In this document: one piece after another, positions 1 through 6,454 of the stretch
Layout of the letters: every line of letters starts with the position of its first letter
Position numbering within the stretch: position 1 is the first letter of the stretch
Source: an uncultured Rhodospirillaceae bacterium
GTDB lineage: Bacteria; Pseudomonadota; Alphaproteobacteria; Thalassobaculales; Thalassobaculaceae
Direction of reading: 5' to 3'
Assembly: GCA_937891725.1 (NCBI GenBank)
Contig: CALAHL010000495.1
Coordinates: 1-7,629 of the forward strand
DNA length: 7,629 nt
Made by a program: the position numbers and the translations under genes
Notes under the pieces: generated by a model
The model's input: the letters and a program-made list of their open reading frames with translations, nothing else
Databases searched by the model: none
Told to the model about the DNA's origin: nothing

Positions 1-339
1 TGCGACCGGGATCAGGCAGACGGCCATCTCGGCTGGCGTTTCGGGTATCGGTAGGGTCATGGCTTGCGCCAGGCCGCGCGGGGTTGGCAGGCAGAACTGA
101 GCCGGGCGCACGAACGCGAACAGCTCCAACAGATCGTATGCGGCCATTGAGTCGAGGCCCAGGCGCCGTGCGATTGCGCGGGCATGGCAGATCACCGGCG
201 CGTGGTCATGGCCACGCAGTGCTGCTTGGTCGAACGACAAAGTTTCGACATTTCCGCTGGGTGAACGCCAAAACGCCCCTGCGGGCGTGGCATGCAGGGC
301 GGGCAGGTCCGTGAGCTGATCGGCGACCGGTGAACGCAT
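1..339 (-). CDS. DinG-like ATP-dependent DNA helicase, N-terminal fragment (runs off left edge)
   Basis: Only the first 113 codons lie in the window, and the reading frame is open to base 1. The ATG at 339-337 is the likely start because an in-frame TAA lies four codons upstream (351-349); no strong ribosome binding site is visible. The fragment reads MRSPVADQLTDLPALHATPA and contains the stretches VICHARAIARRLGLDSMAAY and LLELFAFVRPAQFCLPTPRG. From memory these match the N-terminal extension of the roughly 900-residue DinG/XPD-type superfamily 2 helicases of alphaproteobacteria. Such helicases use ATP to unwind DNA, with a presumed role in repair or replication. The helicase motifs (Walker A, DEAH-type box, iron-sulphur cysteines) would lie outside the window, so the activity is inferred only from the N-terminal resemblance. 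It is divergent from the cyclase gene, with 68 bases between the two starts. Confidence 0.68.
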   Translation of the reverse strand, partial: MRSPVADQLTDLPALHATPAGAFWRSPSGNVETLSFDQAALRGHDHAPVICHARAIARRLGLDSMAAYDLLELFAFVRPAQFCLPTPRGLAQAMTLPIPETPAEMAVCLIPVA

Positions 340-347
340 GGCTGCGG

Positions 348-376
348 TTTAACAGTGCACGCCGGTGCGGCATAGT
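348..376 (+). promoter_or_regulatory. Weak candidate sigma-70 promoter for the cyclase gene
   Basis: TTTAAC at 348-353 and CATAGT at 371-376 are separated by 17 bases and match the -35 and -10 consensus at about three and four of six positions. The site is in the 68-base region between divergent genes and would give a short leader ending at the GTG at 408. The match is poor and based on position as much as on sequence. Confidence 0.2.
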
Positions 377-407
377 CGGAACCGTGACGACGAACGGAGT
401 TTGATCG

Positions 408-1595
408 GTGCCCACTGCGGGAACAGTGCTCGAGGCCCTGAAGGGACGGTTGATCGATCTGGCCCTTGAGCGGGCGGAGATGGATGTGATCGTAAATGAG
501 GTCGGGGAAGCCCTTAGGGCGACGGGGATGCCGCTCGATGCGATCCGGCTGACCGCTCGTACTCTGCATCCGGCAATCGATGCCATCGGCGTGACGTGGC
601 AGCCGGGCGGGACGATCACCGGGGACGTGTTCGGTCACCAGCAGCAGCAGTCCGAGAACTGGCAGCGAAGCCCGCTGCTTCACATGATTTCGAATCGACA
701 GTCACGGATGCGCCGCAGGATTTCGGATGACAGAGTTGCCGATGAGTTTCCGGTTTTTCAGGATCTCCGGCACGAGGGGGTGACGGATTATCTCGCACAC
801 CTCATGGCGTTCGGAAACTGGGGTCCGAACACTGTTGACGGGCTGATCGTCCGCTGGATGTCGAAGAGAACGGACGGGTTCCCGGAGGACGACATCGCGG
901 TTCTCGACGGCATCGCCCGCCCGGTTGCTGCGGCTGTCCTGCCCGGCATTCAGCGTCAGATTGCCCGGAATCTGTTGGAAGCCTATGTGGGCGCGCGCTC
1001 GGGCCGGCGGGTGCTGGAAGGGGCGATCCAGCCGGGCGATGATGTGGCGATCGAGGCGGTGATCCTGATCGCCGATCTGGCCGGGTTCACAGCGGCCAGT
1101 GACCGGCTGCCCGGAGACCAGCTGACCGCCCTATTGGATCGCCATTTCGAGGCGATGCTGCCCCCGATCGACCGACACGGCGGCGAGGTCCTGGCATTCC
1201 TGGGAGACGGGGTTCTCGCTGCGTTTGAGATCAGCGGAGATGCCGGGGCGCAGTGTCGGGCAGCCCTGGATGCGGCGGTTGAAGCGGTGGCTGGGGTAGC
1301 CGCCTTGGCGGCCCTGGACGAAAACGCCTTGCCGCTCGACATCGCCCTGCACATGGGGACGGTCCGCTATGGAAACGTCGGGGCAGCCGGACGGCAGGCG
1401 TTCACGGTGATCGGCCCGGCGGTCAACATCGCCAGCCGGATCGAGGCGCTTTGTGGACACTTGGGGTATCCGATCCTAGCGTCGGAGGCAGTGGCACAGG
1501 CTTCCGGAGACAGCCGTCTGACGCCGATTGGCGCACACCCCCTCCGCGGTGTCGCGCAACCGATTGCGCTCTATGCTGCGGGCGTCAAATCCTGA
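408..1595 (+). CDS. Class III adenylate/guanylate cyclase with GAF-like N-terminal region
   Basis: This 395-residue protein probably makes a cyclic nucleotide (cAMP or cGMP) from the triphosphate in the cytoplasm; no signal peptide or membrane segment is visible. The GTG start at 408 is set by an ACGGAG ribosome binding site at 394-399 and by an in-frame TGA at 402-404. Residues 1-190 form a GAF-like region with the stretches RLTARTLHP (48-55) and LRHEGVTDYLA (120-130), as seen in rhizobial-type soluble cyclases. The catalytic domain spans about 215-392. Both metal-binding aspartates are present (D223 in ADLAGFT, D267 in LGDGVLAAF), as are the transition-state asparagine N340 and arginine R344 in VNIASRIEAL. 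The usual purine-selecting lysine is replaced by A263, and its partner position is T333, so substrate choice cannot be predicted. Catalysis needs a dimer. The gene is monocistronic and ends 37 bases before the convergent lipoprotein gene. Confidence 0.9.
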   Translation: MPTAGTVLEALKGRLIDLALERAEMDVIVNEVGEALRATGMPLDAIRLTARTLHPAIDAIGVTWQPGGTITGDVFGHQQQQSENWQRSPLLHMISNRQSRMRRRISDDRVADEFPVFQDLRHEGVTDYLAHLMAFGNWGPNTVDGLIVRWMSKRTDGFPEDDIAVLDGIARPVAAAVLPGIQRQIARNLLEAYVGARSGRRVLEGAIQPGDDVAIEAVILIADLAGFTAASDRLPGDQLTALLDRHFEAMLPPIDRHGGEVLAFLGDGVLAAFEISGDAGAQCRAALDAAVEAVAGVAALAALDENALPLDIALHMGTVRYGNVGAAGRQAFTVIGPAVNIASRIEALCGHLGYPILASEAVAQASGDSRLTPIGAHPLRGVAQPIALYAAGVKS

Positions 1596-1632
1596 AGGGC
1601 GTCGGTTGGGTGACAGCCGCTTAGACGTTGTC

Positions 1633-1947
1633 TCACCAGCATTCCGGCGGCAGGACGCTGCCGGACAAGGTGCAGCTCATCGGACGCTTCTTGTCCGCTT
1701 TGTCGTCCTGATGGCGCTTCTTGACCCCCTCGATCACGCAGCTGTCGAGGCCGCGCAGGGCGGAGGCATCGGCCCAGGCATCTGGCAGGCGACCTTTGTA
1801 CGCAAAGGTGCGCAGGCGGTCGCAGACCCACTCGTCCGATTTTGCGGCGATCTCTTCCGGGGTCATGTCGCGGGCCGAGGAAAAGCCGGCGCATCCGGAA
1901 AGCAGAAGCAGAGCCAGCAGCCAGCCGGTTCGATAGGGCGGCCTCAC
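1633..1947 (-). CDS. Small cysteine-rich lipoprotein, function unknown
   Basis: This 104-residue protein starts with GTG at 1947-1945, which overlaps the TGA of the DUF1028 gene (GTGA) and implies translational coupling. It has an N-terminal hydrophobic signal segment (about residues 8-18) and a lipobox, LLSGC, so cleavage and lipid attachment at C19 are expected. The residue after C19 is Ala, with no Asp inner-membrane retention signal. The mature part has four cysteines (C42, C70, C92, C103), which could form two disulfides in the periplasm. The middle part, with C42 and a GLDSC sequence at 66-70, recalls small secreted alphaproteobacterial proteins with a C...RGLDC pattern. I cannot name the family. 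It is the last gene of the minus-strand cluster and ends close to the convergent cyclase gene. The signal peptide, lipobox and coupling make it a convincing real gene. Confidence 0.82.
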   Translation of the reverse strand: MRPPYRTGWLLALLLLSGCAGFSSARDMTPEEIAAKSDEWVCDRLRTFAYKGRLPDAWADASALRGLDSCVIEGVKKRHQDDKADKKRPMSCTLSGSVLPPECW

Positions 1948-2624
1948 GCGTGACCCTCCAGCGTGCGGGTGTCGGGGGCGGCGCTGGGGTCGAGCGCGCG
2001 CTGCACATACCCGTCGGCCAAGGGTGCCCAGCGTTCCCAGGCGACCCGCAGATCCGCGATCGGTGTGCCGGACAGGTCGACGCGAAGATCGATCACCGGA
2101 AACGGAACCGCAGGGTCCACGATGATCAGGGCGGCGGATTGCAACGGGTCCTTCTCGCCGCCTTCCTCCAGACCGGCTTGAATCGACTGCAGCAGCCGGT
2201 CGGCCAGATCGTCGCCAGGGTTCAGCTCAAAGCCCGAGGCCATCGCGGCGATCACCGATTCCGACGTCACCCAATTGCCGACCACGACACCGTCTTTGAC
2301 CACCATTCCATCGGCAGGTTGGCCGACGCTGGCACCGCTGTGAAAAGCCGCGCCTCCGCTGGGGTCCAGGGCCGCAAACTGACGCCATTCCATGTCGAGC
2401 ATGGCCTCACTGACGTGTTTCACCACGGCGCCGGCGTCCATGCCGCTTTCCATCAGGTCGATGCCGATCGGCCCCAGCCGGGGGTCGGTTCGCGCCTGGG
2501 TCACGATGACACCGACACCCGGTTTTACGAACGGGCATCGGGCACCGGCCCCGATCGACGAGGTCGCCAGGGCAACACCGTAGCGGCCGGTGCGGCGGCA
2601 CAGCCCAAGAATGGAAAAGGTCAT
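1944..2624 (-). CDS. DUF1028 family protein (Ntn-hydrolase-like fold)
   Basis: This roughly 226-residue protein matches the DUF1028/COG3342 family, a group with an Ntn-hydrolase-like fold but no established substrate. The family start is recognisable as MTFSILG, followed by a GVALATSSIGAGARCPFVKP stretch, VTQARTDPRLGPIGIDLMES, a glycine- and asparagine-containing central part (VVVGNWVTSESVIAAM), SAALIIVD and a C-terminal IDLRVD motif. Two ATGs are possible, at 2633-2631 and 2624-2622. I chose the second because family members begin MTFSI and because a weak GGA lies eight bases before it, whereas the first ATG has no purine-rich site. Removal of Met would expose Thr, the kind of N-terminal nucleophile used by Ntn hydrolases; that is inference only. 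The gene starts about 20-30 bases after the ilvE stop and its TGA overlaps the start of the lipoprotein gene, so all three are probably co-transcribed. Confidence 0.88.
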   Translation of the reverse strand: MTFSILGLCRRTGRYGVALATSSIGAGARCPFVKPGVGVIVTQARTDPRLGPIGIDLMESGMDAGAVVKHVSEAMLDMEWRQFAALDPSGGAAFHSGASVGQPADGMVVKDGVVVGNWVTSESVIAAMASGFELNPGDDLADRLLQSIQAGLEEGGEKDPLQSAALIIVDPAVPFPVIDLRVDLSGTPIADLRVAWERWAPLADGYVQRALDPSAAPDTRTLEGHA

Positions 2625-2651
2625 GATCAGCATCCGGTCGGTTGGGGGAGC

Positions 2652-3503
2652 CTAGTCGCCGTGGGCGAAATCCCAGTACATCTTGCGGGCCTGGGCGTAG
2701 AACGGACCCGGTTGCAGATCCCGATCCTCGAACCGGTTGACCGGTTGAACCTTGCCGTGATTTCCGCTGGAGAAGATCTCATCCGCATCCCGCAGATCCC
2801 CGACCGTGACCGAGCGCTGATGGACCTTCACGCCAGCCTTCTCGAACAGGGAAATCACGCGTTGGCGGGTGATGCCGTTCAGGAAGGTGCCGTTGGGGAT
2901 CGGGGTATGGACGGCGCCATCCTTGGCCATGAACAGGTTGGCGGTGGCGAACTCGGCCACGTTGCCGATCGGGTCCAGAACCACGCAATTTCCGAAGCCC
3001 GCGTCGTTGGCTTCCTTCAGAGCCCGCCCGGCATTGGCGTAGAGCGCTGCCGCCTTGGCATCGGTCGGGGCCTGATCCGGCGCCGGACGGCGCTTGGTGG
3101 AGACATTGGCAGAAAAGCCGCCAGCATCGGGCAGGGGTGATTCATAGATGCTCAGCAGGAAACGGGTGGTGGAGGGATCCGGATAGATCCAGCCGCCATC
3201 GGCCCAGAACATCGGTTTGATGTAGAGGGCTTTTGAGCCGTCGAATTTCGCGACCCCTTCGGTCACGAGTTCCTGAATTTCCTCGGGCCGGATCTTCGGC
3301 TCCAGCATCATCTTGCGGGCGCTGTCGCAGGCCCGTTTGGCGTGCAGGTCGATATCGGGGATCGTGCCCTCGAAGGCCCGCGCACCATCGAAGATCAAGG
3401 ATCCAAGCCATGTGGACTGGGTCATTGGGCCGAGGACCATCGGATTGCCGTCGGTCCAGCCGGTCTGGTCCACATACGTGACCACCTTGGGCGCTTCGCT
3501 CAT
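2652..3503 (-). CDS. ilvE: Branched-chain amino acid aminotransferase (PLP fold type IV)
   Basis: This 283-residue cytoplasmic PLP enzyme of aminotransferase class IV should interconvert Leu, Ile and Val with their 2-oxo acids (EC 2.6.1.42 type). I chose the ATG at 3503-3501, giving MSEAPKVVTY, because family members begin there and GGGAG (3515-3511) is seven bases upstream; an adjacent ATG at 3506 is also possible. Visible motifs are FDGARAFEG (residues 38-46), YIKPMFWADGGW (about 94-105), the PLP-binding lysine K150 in PTDAK, GNVAEFATANLF (about 180-191), and the phosphate-binding NGITRQRVI (209-217). The C-terminus SSGNHGKVQPVNR and YWDFAH is typical of the alphaproteobacterial subgroup. 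Length is normal for the subgroup. Substrate range inside fold type IV (branched-chain, D-amino acid or R-amine) is hard to settle by eye, so the symbol is the likeliest rather than certain. It is the first gene of a likely operon with DUF1028 and the lipoprotein. Confidence 0.9.
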   Translation of the reverse strand: MSEAPKVVTYVDQTGWTDGNPMVLGPMTQSTWLGSLIFDGARAFEGTIPDIDLHAKRACDSARKMMLEPKIRPEEIQELVTEGVAKFDGSKALYIKPMFWADGGWIYPDPSTTRFLLSIYESPLPDAGGFSANVSTKRRPAPDQAPTDAKAAALYANAGRALKEANDAGFGNCVVLDPIGNVAEFATANLFMAKDGAVHTPIPNGTFLNGITRQRVISLFEKAGVKVHQRSVTVGDLRDADEIFSSGNHGKVQPVNRFEDRDLQPGPFYAQARKMYWDFAHGD

Positions 3504-3564
3504 CATCTCGCTCCCGGAGCTCCGAAAAACTGGATGCTCGACCATAGCCCCGAAGGCCACATGT

Positions 3565-3578
3565 GCCAATCCATTGGC
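3565..3578. promoter_or_regulatory. Inverted repeat, possible operator upstream of ilvE
   Basis: GCCAAT-CC-ATTGGC is a perfect 6-2-6 inverted repeat lying about 62-75 bases upstream of the ilvE start, in the 194-base region between ilvE and the divergent small lipoprotein gene. A further TTGGCA copy sits at 3625-3630. The spacing and position would suit a regulator binding site, but no regulator can be named and short palindromes occur by chance. Confidence 0.22.
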
Positions 3579-3634
3579 GACGTTCAGGGAGCCCTGGATC
3601 GTGCCGCCATCGGAGAGCAACCCGTTGGCATAGG

Positions 3635-3664
3635 TTGATATCTTGCGCCGACTACCAACGTAAG
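3635..3664 (+). promoter_or_regulatory. Weak candidate promoter for the small lipoprotein / DUF2254 pair
   Basis: TTGATA at 3635-3640 matches the -35 consensus at five of six positions; 18 bases later CGTAAG (3659-3664) is a poor -10. Transcription would start a few bases later and leave a short leader containing the AAAGG ribosome binding site at 3684-3688. No better candidate is seen before the lipoprotein start. Confidence 0.22.
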
Positions 3665-3697
3665 GGCGGTCAAAGTAACAGTGAAAGGCTTTTCAGA

Positions 3698-3877
3698 ATG
3701 TCGATCTCAGCCATTGAAATCACCAATCCGATCCGTATTGCCATGTTGATCGCGGCCTTCAGCGTGCCGCTGATGTTGGCTGCTTGCGAAGAGGAAGGCC
3801 CTGCCGAAAAGGCCGGAGCAGCGGTCGACGAGGCTGTGCAGGATACCAAGCGGGCCGTTCAAGACGCAGCGGACTGA
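3698..3877 (+). CDS. Very small lipoprotein with acidic/alanine-rich helical tail
   Basis: This 59-residue protein begins at the ATG 3698-3700, which has AAAGG nine bases upstream; a second ATG at 3743 would give a 44-residue form with a shorter signal peptide. A hydrophobic segment (about residues 13-28) ends in the lipobox LMLAAC, so C30 should be lipidated and become the mature N-terminus. The next residues are EEEGPAEKAG, then an amphipathic Ala/Asp/Lys-rich helix with seven-residue spacing (AVDEAVQDTKRAVQDAAD). This layout is shared by many small proteobacterial envelope lipoproteins of unknown function and by entericidin-like peptides; I cannot assign a role. The gene ends 23 bases before the preferred DUF2254 start on the same strand, so they may be one transcript. 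Signal, lipobox and ribosome binding site together make it a good gene despite its size. Confidence 0.75.
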   Translation: MSISAIEITNPIRIAMLIAAFSVPLMLAACEEEGPAEKAGAAVDEAVQDTKRAVQDAAD

Positions 3878-3900
3878 CCCTGGTGGCGTCGCGGGGGGAT

Positions 3901-5256
3901 GTGCAACGGTCGACCTGGATTGTGAGAGCTCTCCACCGGCTCAACGTGAGCTTCTGGTTTTTGCCGGGGTGTCTGATCACGTTCGGGTGCGTCCTCGCTA
4001 TCGTCAGCGTGTGGTTGGATCACGCTGGCGCCTCAGATGCCGTCGCGTCCTTGGGGCCGCCGTTTTCGATCGGAGTTGAGACGGCGCGGCAGCTTCTCTC
4101 GACCTTGGCGGGTGCGACCGTCACGGTGGTCAGCTTGGTCTTCTCGCTGACGGTCGTTGCCCTGACCGTCGCAGCAGGAAACCTGGGTCCACGCCTGGTC
4201 GACCGCTACATGCGGAACCGGGTGACACAGGTGACCATGGGGTTGTTCTCGGGGACCTTCGCGTTCACGATCATGGTCCTCTCGGATGTCGGATCCAGCA
4301 GCGCCGAAGGCAACGTGCCGCGCCTATCCATCACGATGGCTCTAGTGTTCGCCCTATCCTGCGTCGGCTGGCTGACTTATGCGTTCCATAATCTGGCCCG
4401 TTCGCTGCAGATCGATCAGGCCAGCGCCGAATTGGCCAGTTCGCTCGACGCGGGGCTATCGGAGATGGCCAAGCAGGCCCGGGCGGTCTGCGGTGGCACC
4501 ACGGCGGCCGAGCGGGCGCACGCGGTGCCGGATGGCAGGATCGTCTCGACCGATGTCTCGATCGGGACCGGTGGGTATGTCGAAGTGATTCAGTACATGT
4601 CGCTGCTCGATCTCGCGCGCCGGGAGGACTTGCGGATCGAAATGATGGTCGCACCGGGAGATTATGCGGGTCCCCGGGACATTGCGATGCGTCTGCATGC
4701 CAACACAAGCGTTACTGAAACAGCTGTCATTCGGGCTGCGGCCAGATGCCTGATCATAAATGCGACCCGGACCGATACCGATGATCCGCTTTTCAACCTG
4801 CATCTTCTGGTCGAGGTGGCGGCACGGGCATTGTCGCCCGGAGTGAACGACGTCTACACCGCACTCACCTGCATCGACCACCTGACCGGAAGTCTGCGTC
4901 TGGCGTTTGATGTAGGCCTTGAGCCGATGGCATTCGTGGACTCCGAGGACAGCCAAGCGGCGGCCGGCATCGTGAGAATTCAAACCTGCTCGCCGGGGGC
5001 GGATGGTCTTGTGGCTCTGGTGCTTCCGAATCTCCGCCGCATTGCCTGCGACAATACAACGGCGGCTCTGCGGGTATTGGCCGGATGTGGCCGGATCGCC
5101 CGCGCTGTTCCCAGCGGCCATGCTGGTGCGATCGTCCTGCATCGAGAGATCGATGCTTTCGAGGCGCAGGCGGCGGAGTTCGCTCGGAGTGAAGCCGATT
5201 TGCCCGCGCTCGCGGCGGCGGCCCAGGCGGCACGGGACGCGCTCCCGACGAAATGA
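3901..5256 (+). CDS. DUF2254 predicted inner-membrane protein
   Basis: This is a roughly 451-residue inner-membrane protein of the DUF2254 (COG4325) family, whose function is not established. Four membrane segments are visible near residues 18-39, 65-91, 111-130 and 142-164, with the family pattern VVSLVFSLTVVALTVAAGNL in segment two followed by GPRLVDRYMRNRVTQV. The soluble C-terminal half carries the family's best conserved stretch, RALSPGVNDVYTALTCIDHL, starting near residue 309. The start is uncertain: in-frame GTG codons occur at 3883, 3901 and 3922. I prefer 3901 because it gives a normal N-terminus (a short basic stretch before segment one), though the G-run before it is too close to be a good ribosome binding site. 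The frame stays open further upstream, but that part is the small lipoprotein gene read in another frame. It is probably co-transcribed with that lipoprotein; pyrD follows after 92 bases. Confidence 0.87.
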   Translation: MQRSTWIVRALHRLNVSFWFLPGCLITFGCVLAIVSVWLDHAGASDAVASLGPPFSIGVETARQLLSTLAGATVTVVSLVFSLTVVALTVAAGNLGPRLVDRYMRNRVTQVTMGLFSGTFAFTIMVLSDVGSSSAEGNVPRLSITMALVFALSCVGWLTYAFHNLARSLQIDQASAELASSLDAGLSEMAKQARAVCGGTTAAERAHAVPDGRIVSTDVSIGTGGYVEVIQYMSLLDLARREDLRIEMMVAPGDYAGPRDIAMRLHANTSVTETAVIRAAARCLIINATRTDTDDPLFNLHLLVEVAARALSPGVNDVYTALTCIDHLTGSLRLAFDVGLEPMAFVDSEDSQAAAGIVRIQTCSPGADGLVALVLPNLRRIACDNTTAALRVLAGCGRIARAVPSGHAGAIVLHREIDAFEAQAAEFARSEADLPALAAAAQAARDALPTK

Positions 5257-5348
5257 CCCGAATCTGAGAGCGCTTGCCCGCGGAGCGGTGCGCCCTGTAG
5301 GGTCGAGATCCGTTGCTTCCAACCCCAGTGTCCGGTTCCGCAGGCCCC

Positions 5349-6410
5349 ATGTCCTTGATCGACTACGCGATGCCGGCGCTCCGGCTGCTCGACCCGGAAA
5401 CGGCGCATCGTCTGACCGTGAAGGCGCTGTCCAGCGGCTTCGGGCCGCGTGAGACAAGCCCTATTCCCCCGGCGCTGTCCCAGACGATCCTGGGGCTGAC
5501 ATTTCCCCATCCAGTCTGTCTGGCCGCCGGATTCGACAAAAGTGCTGAATGTTGGGGCGGACTACTCAGGATTGGGGCTGGAGCGGTTGAAGTCGGAACC
5601 CTGACCCCGCGCCCGCAGGCCGGAAACGCGAAACCTCGTGTGTTCCGCTTGGTCGAGGATCAGGCGGTGATCAACCGCTATGGCTTCAACAATGACGGTA
5701 TGGAGGCCGGTGCCGAACGCCTGGCCGGGCGGGACCGGACGCGCGGCGTGGTCGGCGTCAATGTGGGTGCAAACAAGGATGCAGCCGATCCGGAGGCGGA
5801 TTACGCGACCGGTGTGCGCCGTCTGGCCCCATTCGCGGATTATCTGACGATCAATATTTCTTCCCCCAACACGCCGGGCCTGCGGGATCTGCAGGCGGTG
5901 GGTCCGCTGGGCCGCCTGATCACCGGCGCGCGGGCGGCGCGGGATGAGGTGGTGCCGGACAACCCACCGCCGCTCTTGGTCAAGATCGCGCCCGATCTGG
6001 CCGATGGACAGTTGGAGACCATCGTTGCAGCTTGCATCGATCTCAAGGTGGACGGCTTGATCATCTCGAATACCACGATCGCTCGACCGGACACTCTGCG
6101 GTCACCGAACCGGTCCGAGGCGGGTGGGCTTTCCGGGCCGCCGGTGTTCGATGCATCCACAGCTCTTCTGGCGCAGGCCTATCGGTTGGCTCAAGGGCGC
6201 CTGGTGCTCGTTGGTGCCGGCGGTGTTCGGGATGGGGCAACGGCATACGCGAAGATCAGAGCGGGCGCCCATCTGGTGCAGGTCTACACGGCCTTGGTGT
6301 ATAAGGGCCCGGGTCTGTTTCGGCAGATCCGCGAGGAGTTGGCGCAGTTGCTGCTTGCCGACGGTCTGGCTCGGATCGAGGATGCGGTTGGGATGGACTC
6401 GGGCGGATAG
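5349..6410 (+). CDS. pyrD: Dihydroorotate dehydrogenase (quinone), class 2
   Basis: This 353-residue FMN enzyme oxidises dihydroorotate to orotate in pyrimidine synthesis, passing electrons to membrane quinone (EC 1.3.5.2). The ATG at 5349 gives the standard class 2 N-terminus; an in-frame TTG at 5313 is less likely, and only a weak GCAGG precedes the ATG. Residues 1-28 form the amphipathic membrane-associating helices. Diagnostic motifs are LAAGFDKSAE (58-67), VEVGTLTPRPQAGNAKPRVF (80-99), INRYGFNNDG (108-117), and NISSPNTPGLRDLQ (169-182). In the last, S172 is in the position of the catalytic serine that defines class 2; class 1 uses cysteine. Further motifs are VKIAPDL (211-217), the FMN-phosphate segments LVGAGGVRDG (287-296) and YAKIRAGAHLVQVYTALVY (300-318). 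All key residues are present and the length is normal. It stands 92 bases after DUF2254 and 44 bases before the EAL gene, on the same strand as both, with no clear terminator between. Confidence 0.97.
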   Translation: MSLIDYAMPALRLLDPETAHRLTVKALSSGFGPRETSPIPPALSQTILGLTFPHPVCLAAGFDKSAECWGGLLRIGAGAVEVGTLTPRPQAGNAKPRVFRLVEDQAVINRYGFNNDGMEAGAERLAGRDRTRGVVGVNVGANKDAADPEADYATGVRRLAPFADYLTINISSPNTPGLRDLQAVGPLGRLITGARAARDEVVPDNPPPLLVKIAPDLADGQLETIVAACIDLKVDGLIISNTTIARPDTLRSPNRSEAGGLSGPPVFDASTALLAQAYRLAQGRLVLVGAGGVRDGATAYAKIRAGAHLVQVYTALVYKGPGLFRQIREELAQLLLADGLARIEDAVGMDSGG

Positions 6411-6441
6411 GGTTTGGGCCGCGGGCGCCCGAACATGGCAC

Positions 6442-6446
6442 AGGAG
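6442..6446 (+). promoter_or_regulatory. Shine-Dalgarno sequence AGGAG of the EAL gene
   Basis: AGGAG at 6442-6446 is the best ribosome binding site near the start of the EAL protein. The codons at normal spacing in the EAL frame are ACG (6452, five bases) and ATC (6455, eight bases), neither canonical. The nearest ATG (6435) lies before it and in another frame. It therefore decides the start if the sequence is correct, or points to a sequence error. Confidence 0.5.
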
Positions 6447-6454
6447 ACGGGACG

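Noticed and set aside
192..683. Minus-strand open frames (163 and 137 codons) opposite the cyclase N-terminus
   Set aside because: They cross the divergent intergenic region and overlap both the helicase and cyclase starts; no motif or ribosome binding site supports them.
1609..1637. Imperfect hairpin (GGTGACA / TGTC-TCACC) between the convergent cyclase and lipoprotein genes
   Set aside because: The stem is short and bulged, it includes the lipoprotein stop codon, and no T-run follows on either strand, so it is not a convincing terminator.
2731..2750. Tandem ACCGGTTG repeat inside ilvE
   Set aside because: It encodes the conserved V-Q-P-V-N-R stretch of the aminotransferase C-terminus; the repeat follows from codon choice.
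1842..3140. Long plus-strand open frame (432 codons) opposite DUF1028 and ilvE
   Set aside because: It is antisense to two recognisable genes, rich in Arg, Gly, His and Gln, crosses gene boundaries, and shows no domain. It is a by-product of high GC content.
5274..5301. TTGCCC and TGTAGG as a possible pyrD promoter
   Set aside because: The spacing (16) is tolerable but the -10 matches only three of six positions; co-transcription from upstream is equally possible.
4456..5457. Minus-strand open frame (333 codons) opposite the DUF2254 gene and pyrD start
   Set aside because: Composition is that of a GC-rich antisense frame, with no recognisable motif, and it overlaps two well-supported plus-strand genes.
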